Below the pieces are notes generated by a model that worked only from the letters and a program-made list of their open reading frames with translations, was not told where the DNA came from and did no database searches. Below are positions 50,801-55,573 of a stretch of DNA of 58,998 nucleotides, piece by piece (the first letter of the stretch is position 1; every line of letters starts with the position of its first letter). This stretch comes from Phycisphaerae bacterium (lineage in GTDB: Bacteria; Planctomycetota; Phycisphaerae; Sedimentisphaerales; SM23-30). The stretch is from the NCBI GenBank assembly GCA_016342495.1, contig JAEIOG010000022.1:1-58998 (forward strand), given 5' to 3'. The translations under genes were made by a program, and so were the position numbers.

Positions 50801-52278
50801 CCATCAGTTGGCAACGGCCTTGCCCCCAAAACTTCAGCCTCGTATTTGCCCAATTTAATATTAATAGTAAAATCCAGAGCGCCGGTAGCATCAATTTGAC
50901 AAAAACCCGCCTGATCATAAAATGCCAGATCGCCCATATCAAAATTCAGGCCAACCGGAACTTCATAACCTTCCAACTTCGAACTCAAAGAGACATCATA
51001 GCTAAGTAGATTTTGCCCCTGATTATAGTTGGCCGTAACTGACGCAAGTTCTCCGCCAATCTGGGCAACAACAAAACCGGCAAACTGCTGAGAATTTATA
51101 ATATCACTAGAAATATAGCTATCAATTAAACTGTCAATTTTTTCTGGCAGTGTAATAATATCATTAAATTTAACATCCTGAGCAACTGGCAAAGCCCCCA
51201 TCAAAGAACTGTTATCAAAAGCTTTGCCCATCCAATCGCTCAAATTAGATAGAATATTAACAAAGCTGGAACTGTCAATAGTCAAAAACTTTTCGATTTC
51301 ATCGGCATTTACACCAGCAAGATTCACATCAATCTGCTGAGCATCAAAGAAACCACCTGCGACATTGATAACCGTATCACCATTAACCTCAAAACCTGCC
51401 AAATCAACATATACCGGAAAAGAACTATCCATATTACTATCAGCAGAGACATTTACCAAATCTTCAATGGCATAAGCCTGCATGTCTGCACGGGTAATTT
51501 TACCTTCACTATCATTATCGGCATTAACAAATGAAACTGAAACCGAAGCGGATAAATCCAGATTGCCATCACGAACTTCAGCTCCAAGCATACCAATATT
51601 CACACCAGCATTGATGTCAGAATCTATCGCCGCTGAAAATATAATGTCGCTGTTTTTGATATAAAAACCGTCTGCTCCCGGCACGCTACCGCTGAGCTCT
51701 ATCCCAAATTCCAGATCAAATGCAAATCCAGATATAATCTCAACTGTGCTGTCAGTAAAGCCAAGCGGAAACTCACTTTTAATTGCATTCAGCGAAAGGT
51801 CAAATGTATCGTTGCGTGAAGCATTAATATCAAAAGCAAATACTAATTCCTGCCCAAATGCACCATCAACCAGCGCTACCGTTGGCACCAATGCATCCAG
51901 ATTAAACCCTGAAACCTGCTGATTAACACCTTCGAGAATATTAACCAGTTCACCAACAGTGGGCGTATCATCGATCCCAAAATAATCGTCAACAGGCTTC
52001 TGCAAAACATTATGTATTATGTCAGAGGGATCAATAACACTGCCTAAGGAACCATCGACTACCGGCAAAGCCATAGCCAGTTGGCCATAGGATTCCAATT
52101 CCGAAAATTTATCAATCATCGCGTCAAGACCAGCAGTCATCCGCCCTTGGGCCTGCTGCGATATTGGATAATCCATTAAAGTATCGCCATTGAGCAATGT
52201 TCGATTTTCCAATGTTTCCAGAAATAGTTTTCTATCTAATCTTTTTTTATTGCGCTTTATATTTCTTCTCAATCCCAT
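32896..52278 (-). CDS. Giant 6460-residue LEPR-XLL-type surface protein with RTX and beta-helix blocks
   Basis: The N-terminus is very basic (MGLRRNIKRNKKRLDRK) followed by FLETLENRTLLNG, a variant of the LEPR-XLL motif that marks very large surface proteins in Planctomycetes. Blocks in order: about 30-1750, repetitive beta-rich domains without a family I recognise; about 1756-2366, dozens of RTX nonapeptides (GGxGxDxIxG), expected to bind calcium; about 2370-2770, a propeller-like region with AWVD and TWAS blades; about 2770-5960, right-handed beta-helix blocks each introduced by a YYVN...GDIVYVDSG module and separated by Ig-like domains (NGQVFTINWRSD); about 5990-6180, a nidogen-like domain; about 6190-6316, an SbsA-type Ig domain; then a tail with CVNC. 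Probably a calcium-stiffened adhesin. It follows a GLUG-protein gene by 60 bp. No enzyme motif identified. Confidence 0.9.
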   Translation of the reverse strand: MGLRRNIKRNKKRLDRKLFLETLENRTLLNGDTLMDYPISQQAQGRMTAGLDAMIDKFSELESYGQLAMALPVVDGSLGSVIDPSDIIHNVLQKPVDDYFGIDDTPTVGELVNILEGVNQQVSGFNLDALVPTVALVDGAFGQELVFAFDINASRNDTFDLSLNAIKSEFPLGFTDSTVEIISGFAFDLEFGIELSGSVPGADGFYIKNSDIIFSAAIDSDINAGVNIGMLGAEVRDGNLDLSASVSVSFVNADNDSEGKITRADMQAYAIEDLVNVSADSNMDSSFPVYVDLAGFEVNGDTVINVAGGFFDAQQIDVNLAGVNADEIEKFLTIDSSSFVNILSNLSDWMGKAFDNSSLMGALPVAQDVKFNDIITLPEKIDSLIDSYISSDIINSQQFAGFVVAQIGGELASVTANYNQGQNLLSYDVSLSSKLEGYEVPVGLNFDMGDLAFYDQAGFCQIDATGALDFTINIKLGKYEAEVLGARPLPTDGRLSSDAVFGVAVNGVEPINVVVERNDSVNNIYGLISHINNSLVAAGITDVEAENYSGYLKLIASGETQAQIVISADENNPACTELGLDTYMIERASNLSHISFKDLTMSIDASVSASDVQASAGVGFVGVELADINLSGQMGFDLEFLPARNGIYLTDLLSQATSSAAYRVTNDYGNVSLNVPTVSLKAGTDLQFDASPEISIEASDLLDNPVVNVEYQNFGNLTDLKSLAYTQVISMLEDVEGWLGGLESSGVLDFDLLVTDKSLSDLFSPAKELGELIESYAADPALSIQDLGGKLKGIFEDYAQNTVGGSLLDQSLINVEFVDNVLTVGLDMSYLLSEGYSLNLEGDLSSLGFSDSLSDLAFVQASGELDVELAANIDLSFGIDFNSSNPAVFVSDSSEIGFSINGQANDIDFDVMLGILGVHVIDGHFHIDDGTASHNDIQMRLGLIEDNDDHRYSIGQLASASRFTSVNDTNISAVIPIYFPGSDAGSYLGDINFAVSDILDPLNTTVLTGPDLSSYIAGIDIMDVLNVGLDQALRQLNSLFETSVGSYELPIIGVSLKDTAGFLIDFLDNDQYGLTETLAGINSIAGVQNALLTTFGPAGFDVLGDLNVDGNIDISDIDVVSVVNGDDVDDVSFNVQLSQQLISEEFAPNFALDIPWLDLNIHDTGAVLFEVGYDLNLNFGVSRSDGFYVKTDQQDEFSVYFETSMPDLGAVGNLGFLSIEVGDSSESSSFFNGSLGVDLVDTDGILTVSDLFGDETASNILNITPEAQASLNLEFVTGIDGNDAFPALRGGFGFDWLINSSTGFPGQMQSSGFSDIQMNLGDYIGDFVEPVLSVINDVMEPIRPIVEALTTEIDFEIASYSVMDILSVFGDGDYSAITEFVTALGEIDTFIQQINSVDGSLWMDFGGVDLGLGTDNTVSAQSWQEPQQDVSQQLADNAPGFAADISATSSFLSFPIIDDPQNLLGILFGQNPTLVKCDLPDFSLNESFDQILGVIPVGPVPVTIGLRGSLGIASDISFGYDTLGLRNAYADSSGFALMDGFYVSDTDSNGRDIPELEVYGSIGFYGQVGGGFDFGFISAEASAGVEGGLKTTVTADLADSDGDGKVRFDEFSGFDLDGEISCYVDLYAKVSASFLGFGGSDKYTYELVDITLIDFTISNDASIYNPPVLATMDNGTLYLNMGDRASYALNGGEKPFTTSTAINGFVIKNYLDLDIGSDVAEEFEVVNSGSGTVIVKAWGFEQEYGSFENPITSIVANAGMGNDTIEINGGVIIPTYLDGGDGDDYLKGGSGVDTITGGSGSDYIDGSSGDDWLYGHGIDNYMIDAGEDTIEGGRGDDNIFGGGGNDKLYGQRGDDVIHGGGGADTILGEMGLDIIFGDAGADVLYGNQDSDIIYGGAGADIIIGGADKDYLYGYLENDFNNYMMDTDSIYGDFATGTAYIDLLAGDSGDDIIYGQGGNDKLFGEDGDDTIYAGMGDDSVDGGMGNDLLLGEDGNDDISGNAGNDYIYGGIGNDSINGSFGDDLIDGGSGNDVINGNDGADLIYAGPGNDNVNAGIGADIVYGGMGNDIIDGHKGDDIVYGQAGDDHLSGGMGDDSIICGIGNDNAFGQGGLDSIFGISGSNIIFGGDDNDVITGGSDIDIIDGQGGNDRIYGLSGADIIYGGLGNDYIDGGLANDEIYGNEGDDDIYGGLGDDELFGNAGNDYIDGGFGIDYIDGGIGADQLYAGYGSGDEIYGGAGDDIIHGSDDGIDNLYGGAGDDVIWGYQGNDYIEGNDGRDIIYGGAGDDILMGGLGADVILGQGGHDIIYGDSLTENSDATDYLYGDFGNDIDEPDSGRDQIFGQGGNDFIFGEGEDDKIVDAFGVNTISYGSGEGALPEAIVLPPETPNPELMEFDGIDSVSSLAYISSDDSSVWRKIAYTANSSQLVEPAIAASQTIDGQTYVAWVDSSYGKYDICLSMNVGGEWIKLVDGIGTELFGQDSIQSRQPSLVTDNDGDILISWIDYDAVGNVSVSVAKYDIDLSQLELLGNSISSSGDVKDSRIVVTDAGPVVFWLTNENGSNCINAKQYVDNQWVDFGNTLAAANSTTEIISYDVDVNGDNILLTWASDDSVNVLQWDGSEWQELEAINPSENDSMPTVKYYNDTIYLAWLQQNQGRQGIAVANYADGQWGDVQLFEASLNEIFNTPVLAFNNDGLQLTWLSKNTDDIDTVVMAWTKLDQAAGSFELPVYTELDSHNSIVDNYNSFDIAEGQNSFYAIWQDISSGISLAVNDGFESMYHVSAGSSIGQLLDDNDFGPGDVIYLEGGIYDGFEISADDAGVTIVGGQGFSSIISSQIIINSADDVILQNIQFNGNVSIVSSENVIVVANDFNGSALNLADTIDCSIENNTFNNGGIILGGSEAGVNIHGNYFIGGDIGIELASASSGSITDNNINSSGTGIDIQSIFVGLIADNNIFGANTGVNYNAAADLSLNNIYDCVVGMNVSVADRADAPGVYGSANGNIISNNQTGIVLENSFVANQTVSYNNVGVDGLGVLGGNDFTEANTLENNQVAVSLDAGSTIAYNNIGYNQIGISADSNQIITHNVLYNNSSSGIVINDADVVYIVNNTIYSEDGSAVHLANNSSQVEIVNNILWSENGYAINVSNDSREGFYSDYNVLYSGSQGHLVHWVVDFDDILDWQVDVGLFDANSIGRTDINPDWAKPRFSGVASNDYSLIDNAADLRFTSPAKNYANQAIDVGLSDGFINLLDNSNFESGLSGWTVSDGAIAVNDTDYAFEGGLYFAAGQSAQGSALQVVDLAAVGYSNWQIDQGDLFAVFGGRLKSANELFHDTGKIVLAFLDSSGQVIYDSEISSQGQHDRWELAGNRIAIPEGTRQIRYTYVADRQVENNDANNDACLDSAFLHIQDNRTSIDIGAFSSVGNDLLSPTISLRYPEMYVDWQRDVSHVISWDTFGNDEDMPVKIDLYQDTPDGSVYVQTIAETSDDGQYTWLPADSGVGYGDYGLRIFVSLIGSNITFDMSTESFNIPENTNEFYVNDNSTEDDQYTTAPGDNRNTGRTPMSPKPNPVNLLNVYSLGAGDTLFVDTGDYQLLYPVLLSGTIGIADDEGFIMSGPASQSGLAELSLIDPDFATTPTVILDNADYVTINNFVLSDGYTGLHLNNDSTYFTASNLICNNNVNDGIRVENGSSVSKLDNITASGNIKNGIGILSGQLQPELINITANNNGQYGLYATTAMSRLVDSQANSNGKSGFYLSGQGGVDIENVSATQNHTDGIYVNGPVDHVTGSEFYNNMGDGIDLYSNTTVTFENNQIYSNNGYGVNANSTTLQISGHDIFGNGLYGLRAGGNSVISDNNIYQNGSGISASNSFVSSNNVYNNADYGIYASGGTLEYNIVNDNGDCGIYLNSSAMVQHNVIHSNDVGIYAYSSGSVIANNRIYNNNSTGLTAMHNTEVRGNVIYSNALGVYASSSPYSTSSPFYGTIANNLIYDNSDGIVMENARQKNNIKPQIINNTIYQTSGYAISVLAMENQNSDSVQIKNNIITVLAGYGIKVDQRSQAALDSNFNLFDIAESGTLGYWHNISVDSLTEWQNIAFADANSIQDNPYYVNPAGVDGILGYQNNSSDGSDDNFHVQSLYQSVSSGSLAPVIDYDSDVPVYQLTTYQSYANQSPAIDRGDAETDFANEPSNNGGYVNIGAYGNTNQASTSPLQYILITSPQGGELWPNGQVFTINWRSDIDSSGELVDITLVGQNFEYKIAEDTLNDGNYAWQVPDSLAPGDYFITVNRSDDATISDNSNYFDIMAHDGKYYVNIENDSDFFDNEYTNASGNDANSGLTSSSPKPSVRAIIENYDLRPGDVIYVDTGNYMLSSNIIITSEDYGFTIIGPAQDGHHAVLNRNSKNSKNYVFEFDNACEVLLKNLDITGAYDGIYSDTAVNNLIIANNNIYNNVNHAVNLTGDIDNIKLQQNSIYTNEQSGIYIKDIAKIFIDSNNIYENLGYGIYIDNASATVTSNEVSGNDIGIYARANNLTFPVQISDNEVFSNKREGIYAEYNVLVMGNEVYGHQGANHYGIHVTRDARALYNESYGNEVGIYAGDPGYSRSATVVGNQVYNNIIGINAGYSSLVSENKSYSNGTGINAGNGYRFNGTISNNIIYANSDSGLIVNQGYTGVSIINNTIYNPAGNAVSIYNNSSDVKLQNNILSVESGYCISVAVGSFAGFASDYNVLHTASEGDLAKWGDTVIANRADWYYELGFDRHSYDSDPMFIDIDGPDNILGYNIDSSTNFGDDDNFHIGINSEAIDSGAPTEDQIFEMYPNGGRVNIGGYGNTFQATNSAPETVQIISPIALDKYEYGNDIYIAWRTSGITSVIDNITMTLEYTTDSGNSWHVFASALELESDGTGSYIWNANVVAEKIIVRISSDTGPNVSDESSIFQIAPGSNSYYVNIANDSNFDDNEYTLTSGDNTNSGKSPNSPMSSLSALLDIYDLGPGDIVYVDSGVYNVINNLVIDSSDAGVAIIGPTEAGHEALFDRNDISSGSNVLELLDADNVVIENMSFTGGYHGIYVSGSQNQSGPVLKTNNVYGNNSYGIFIDNSIATVTSNKVSGNDIGIYARAHNLTFPVQISDNEVFSNDQKGIYAEYNVLVTGNKVYGHQGVNHYGIHVSNNAKALYNESYGNEVGIYAGQPGYSRSATVVGNQVYNNSIGINAGYSSLVSENKSYSNGTGINAGNGYRFNGTISNNIIYANSDYGLTVNQGQAGASIVNNTIYQPIGDAVRIYNNSSDVKLQNNILSVESGYCINVAIGSFAGFASDYNVLHTVADGNVAKWGDTVIANRADWYYELGFDRHSYDSNPMFIDIDGPDNILGYDIDSSTNFGDDDNFHISINSEAIDSGSPTEEQIFEMYPNGDRVNIGGYGNTFEATNSAPETVQIISPIALDKYEYGNEIYIAWRTSGLAAVIDDIVMTLEYSTDTGNSWHVFASALELESDGTGSYIWNANVVAEEIIVRISSDTGPNVSDESSIFQIAPGSNSYYVNIANDSNFDDNEYTLTSGDNTNSGKSPNSPMSSLSALLDIYDLGPGDIVYVDSGVYNVINNLVIDSSDAGVAIIGPTEAGHEALFDRNDISSGSNVLELLDADNVVIENMSFTGGYHGIYVSGSQNQSGPVLKTNNVYGNNSYGIYIDNSIATVTSNNVSGNDIGIYARGNNLTFPVQLSDNEVFSNDREGIYAEYNVLVTGNKVYGHQGANHYGIHVTRDARALYNESYGNEVGIYAGDPGYSRSATVVGNQVYNNIIGINAGYSSLVSENKSYSNGTGINAGNGYRFNGTISNNIIYANSDYGLTVNQGQAGASIVNNTIYQPIGDAVRIYNNSSDVKLANNIFMIDTGHCINIEAGSNTGLASDYNLFYRTVSINSYIARVGLVDYADLVQWQNSYSQDSSSVESDPLFVDIDGADGVIGYQESAIHINNGLDDNFVLSKNSPAIDAGHSWMFDAGIDFSSVLDDPGVDNTGSVDYYFANADGSFIETGDSMNWRSANYVWSFDLPSSFNFYGIDYDGIYVSSSGIIQFGSNSSLYSDASSVQELSNHTVIAPYWGDIDTNGADDNIYIDTTQAGVVVIRWDATSRTDGSDVDFAVALFDTGKIESYYENIASNANPIIGISSGKGKYELVNSSEFDSQVTEIAYNLLPGFADIGAYEFIGSSLDETAPMVINTNPVVINNSGQGDVDIDQISVIFSEAINAIDALSVSNYTLLSFGPNQIEGDADDYTIGLRPVYNAGTSIVNLDIPSGQLADGVYKFIINGDSMRDVSGLSLANDYTRQFEIVSETAGPMMSIQASEVAVELPLIVQEDSETFSDVPKIMEQSVSRAVNDTIENNMIDEVLLSVSQRPAVKYNDEKLFSNVFDSGRASSDMFGRVIVDDKIDIDSLCVNCLDLRVNLLGRTGTGNLMNSKLFEEIQGGLQLFPFNKIS
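34670..36436 (-). repeat. 1767 bp repeat unit 1 (C-terminal copy) inside the giant gene
   Basis: One of two full tandem copies of a 1767 bp (589 codon) unit. Anchors recur with exact spacing: GACATCAGAG at 34681, 36448 and 38215, and AACCCTG at 36070 and 37837. Encodes an end of one beta-helix block, an Ig-like domain and the start of the next block. Exact edges are approximate. Confidence 0.85.
36437..38203 (-). repeat. 1767 bp repeat unit 2 inside the giant gene
   Basis: Middle full copy, nearly identical to unit 1 over long runs but different from both neighbours in a segment around 36734-36837, where units 1 and 3 agree. Confidence 0.85.
38204..38795 (-). repeat. Partial third copy of the 1767 bp unit
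   Basis: About 590 bp of a third copy, matching the first part of units 1 and 2 (counted upward in coordinates). Similarity breaks down near 38795; beyond that only protein-level family resemblance remains. Confidence 0.8.
45180..47020 (-). repeat. RTX calcium-binding nonapeptide array within the giant protein
   Basis: About 600 residues made of back-to-back GGxGxDxIxG units (for example GGDGDDYLKGGSGVDTITGG). In known RTX proteins such arrays fold into a calcium-bound parallel beta-roll after secretion. Here the array is central, not C-terminal as in classical type I secreted toxins, and no type I secretion genes occur in the window. Confidence 0.92.
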
Positions 52279-52338
52279 TTGCCTAGCCTTTTATCATGCT
52301 GATATTTTTTATTGTACAAAACTTTTATTACCAGAAAA

Positions 52339-54975
52339 CTATCTTAGCCAATTACCAGCCAGAATAGCCAAATCTCCCAGATCGACTCTTCCGCTTTCAT
52401 CAAAATCACAATGACTATCCCAACCCTGATCACTTGCCGTTAATAACCAACACTCTAAAAACACCGATACATCTATAATATCAACACCATACTGACCCGC
52501 CAGATCACCGGCAACATCTTTATACCATGTAAGTTTGGGATAGCTGTTGCCGGGCTGAATCACCCAAATTTCTTCATCACCATCGCCATCACCAATAAAA
52601 TCAAACCCATCATAAGTGTCCTTTACCATCATCTGCTCTGTGGCAAATCCCATAACCGCCGCTGGGTCAGGATTGATATTTCCAACACCATTTTCCTTTC
52701 CGGAACTAACCTTATCCCAATAACAATTTTCATATACACCATAGAGCGAACCGCTAAAACCGACAGAATTATTATTTCCATCAATCAAACCTGTAGCATA
52801 GCAATTAAGAATGCTTCCACCTGAAGTCCCAGTCAATCCGCCTACATGATAATGACCATTAACACTGCCAGTAGCATAGCAGTTTTCAATTGTTCCAGAG
52901 CTATTGCCAACCAGTCCGCCATAATAATAACCATTAGCAACCACCTCAACAGAACTCGTAGAAAAACACTGATCAATACTTCCAGAATTCAAGCCGACTA
53001 ATCCGCCTGCATTACCAGAACTTACCTGAACCGATCCGTTACTACAGCATTTTTCGATATCTCCGCCATAATTATCACCCACCAAAATCCCCGAATTTGA
53101 GCGAGAAATCATATCTGCATTCACACGGCAATTAGATACCAAACCTTTATTATAACCAATCAAAGCAGCGACATTATCTCTGCCAACTATCTGACAATTA
53201 TCTAATTCAAGATTCTTAATTAAGCAATCGACACCTGTAACGCCAAACATGCCAACATAATCTTTATCCGGTTCATTTATCACTAAGTTTTTAATCACAT
53301 AGCCATCACCATCAAATATACCGGAAAATATATAGTAAAAACCGGAAACATGAGAAGCGCCCAGATATTGACCTGAAAAATATGAATTATCTCCAATGAT
53401 TCTAAAGGGTTTTCTGCCATCTAATCCATCATATTCCGCCATATCAATATCTGCCACCATCCGATAATAAGCATCCATATATTCCCATTTATAATCCACT
53501 ATCCGATATAATTGCTTTGCAGTCGCAATAATAAAAGGATCCTGCTCAGTGCCGCTTCCACCGCCAAACAATATCGCATCATCCTGCCAGGTAAAAACCG
53601 GCAATAAGTTTTCAAAATTCCGGACCCAAAGATCTTCAGTGCCATTATGTGTCATCTTATCAAAATCAAAACGCACCTTCGCAAATGTCACATAATCCTG
53701 CATTTCCATCGTTGTCTTGCCATAAATATCCAGCAATGTCCCACCAATATCAGCACCAATATTAAGATTTACCTCAGTAGCTAATTCAGAATCCCATAGA
53801 CAATACTTTACTGTCCCATATTTATTACACCCCAAAAGCCCGCCAGCAAAACCAGTACCGCTTACGCTGCCAGAGCTATAACATTTATAAATTGTTCCGA
53901 AATCATTATATCCCATAAAACCGCCAACAAAATTGCCACCAGTGACATCACCCCAGCTATAACAGGAATTGATATTGCAACTTAAACCATAAGCTATAAA
54001 CCCACCAGCATAAATTATTGTAGAATCCTCTACCACATCATTTTGACTATAACACTGGGTCAAATTCACGGTATTACAATAACCCGCCAGACCACCAGTA
54101 TATGATGAGTTTGCACCTGCACTCACATCACCTGTGGCAAAACACTGAATCAAATCACAATGCAAGCTATAGCCAACCAATCCACCAAGATAAGAACTGT
54201 TAACACCGCCAATCACATCGCATTGCGAAGAACTACCGGTAATATTGCCTTTATTATAACCAACCAAGCCACCCAGATGAGTTGAAGAATCTAAACCTGT
54301 TACAGATGTATCAATACCGCCTGCCTGACAATTTGCCAAACTACCACTGTTGTTATAACCGACCATTCCACCAAGATAATATTTCCCAACAACATCGACA
54401 TCACTTTGGCATCTTTCCAGACTGCCAACTTCATTATAGCCAACCATACCGCCAACATACTGATAACCATCAATCGAACCTGACACCTTGCAATCAATTA
54501 TACTTCCGGAACTCTGCCCGGCTAAAATACCTGCCCGGTCATGCCCGACAGAAACAACAGCATCAATAATCTCAAGATTGCTAATTGAACCGCCAAAACC
54601 TATATTGCCAAACAAACCCACATAATCTTTGTTGGCTCCATCAATTCTTAAATTGACAATTTTCTTGCCATTGCCATCAAAAGTCCCGGTAAATGCTGTT
54701 CCCTGAAAACCAGGACTGCCAGCATCGGTATCCGCTGCAATGATGCCATACAAAGGACTACCATTAAGGCCATCATAGCCAGCCAAATCAATATCATTAA
54801 CCAAAATAAAAGAACTGGACCAATAATCCGAATCATTCGCCAGTTCAATAAAATGCTCTGCTGTTTCAATTCTATAAGGATCACCAATACTGCCATCACC
54901 ACCGTCAAACTGGGCAAGTAAAACTGAAGATAAACAAAAAAGAATAATACCTGAAAACACTGTTGATAATCTCAC
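52339..54975 (-). CDS. Secreted GLUG-repeat protein with dockerin-like C-terminus
   Basis: 878 residues starting at a GTG (54975) with AGGAG 7 bases upstream. Signal peptide about 1-21. Two similar halves, each opening with a GDPYRIETAEHFIELAN-type or EQDPFIIATAKQLYRIV-type segment (about 27 and 475) and continuing as GLUG repeats (GGLVGYN, GGMVGYN, GGLAGYC, GGLTGTS) that form a beta-solenoid. The end carries a dockerin-like EF-hand pair (VDIIDVSVFLECWLL; DFDESGRVDLGDLAILAGNWL). The giant gene begins only 60 bp downstream on the same strand, so the two are likely co-expressed surface proteins. Function beyond adhesion-like architecture is unknown. Confidence 0.88.
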   Translation of the reverse strand: MRLSTVFSGIILFCLSSVLLAQFDGGDGSIGDPYRIETAEHFIELANDSDYWSSSFILVNDIDLAGYDGLNGSPLYGIIAADTDAGSPGFQGTAFTGTFDGNGKKIVNLRIDGANKDYVGLFGNIGFGGSISNLEIIDAVVSVGHDRAGILAGQSSGSIIDCKVSGSIDGYQYVGGMVGYNEVGSLERCQSDVDVVGKYYLGGMVGYNNSGSLANCQAGGIDTSVTGLDSSTHLGGLVGYNKGNITGSSSQCDVIGGVNSSYLGGLVGYSLHCDLIQCFATGDVSAGANSSYTGGLAGYCNTVNLTQCYSQNDVVEDSTIIYAGGFIAYGLSCNINSCYSWGDVTGGNFVGGFMGYNDFGTIYKCYSSGSVSGTGFAGGLLGCNKYGTVKYCLWDSELATEVNLNIGADIGGTLLDIYGKTTMEMQDYVTFAKVRFDFDKMTHNGTEDLWVRNFENLLPVFTWQDDAILFGGGSGTEQDPFIIATAKQLYRIVDYKWEYMDAYYRMVADIDMAEYDGLDGRKPFRIIGDNSYFSGQYLGASHVSGFYYIFSGIFDGDGYVIKNLVINEPDKDYVGMFGVTGVDCLIKNLELDNCQIVGRDNVAALIGYNKGLVSNCRVNADMISRSNSGILVGDNYGGDIEKCCSNGSVQVSSGNAGGLVGLNSGSIDQCFSTSSVEVVANGYYYGGLVGNSSGTIENCYATGSVNGHYHVGGLTGTSGGSILNCYATGLIDGNNNSVGFSGSLYGVYENCYWDKVSSGKENGVGNINPDPAAVMGFATEQMMVKDTYDGFDFIGDGDGDEEIWVIQPGNSYPKLTWYKDVAGDLAGQYGVDIIDVSVFLECWLLTASDQGWDSHCDFDESGRVDLGDLAILAGNWLR

Positions 54976-55573
54976 GTCGAACTCCTAAGCCTTTTATTTA
55001 TAATTTCTTTTATAGAACTCTTTTGCAAATCACTCAAACTGACCGATTATAACTAATAAGTTTTAAACCGAAAAACTTGAGGAATTTTCATAATAGCATT
55101 TACCACATGTCAATGCCACAACTGTTCACTTTCTACTGTTAGTTTATAACTTTTCATTCTGGATCAACTGATGGGGACTATGCTAATTGCCCCCTCAGTA
55201 TATATACTCACAAATACCATTCTTCTCAAATACACAAACAATACTAGGTTTATTATTATAGAATATATCCCTAAAATAACAAAAACTATATCATGAATTT
55301 ACTACAAAAATTCTCTAAGCAAAGTTAATATAGCTAAACTATGCTAATTATATAAATTCAAACGACTACATTTACATGAAAGTAGATTATTTAACACAAA
55401 AACGGCATACCCTTATCCTTAAAGGTATGCCGTTTATTCATTTTAACCGCTAAGGCCAAAGCCTTACTTTTTAATGCCCTGCAGCGCCTTAACTAATTTT
55501 AAATTCTCACGCAACTTCAATCGTACGTCTTAAAACAACAATACGACCTTGCACTCAAGCGATAGCCCAACGC
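54976..55573. other. Intergenic region upstream of the GLUG gene
   Basis: 598 bp, very AT-rich in its lower two thirds, with no supportable gene. It contains the AGGAG site of the GLUG gene, presumably its promoter, the terminator at 55396-55435 and a small hairpin (TAAGGC/GCCTTA, 55451-55466). Confidence 0.65.
55396..55435 (-). terminator. Rho-independent terminator downstream of the protease gene
   Basis: AAACGGCATACC (55400-55411) and GGTATGCCGTTT (55424-55435) form a perfect 12 bp stem. On the minus strand the stem is followed by TTTTTGTG. It stands about 140 bp after the stop of the 55574-58318 gene and before the GLUG gene, so the two genes are probably transcribed separately. Confidence 0.85.
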
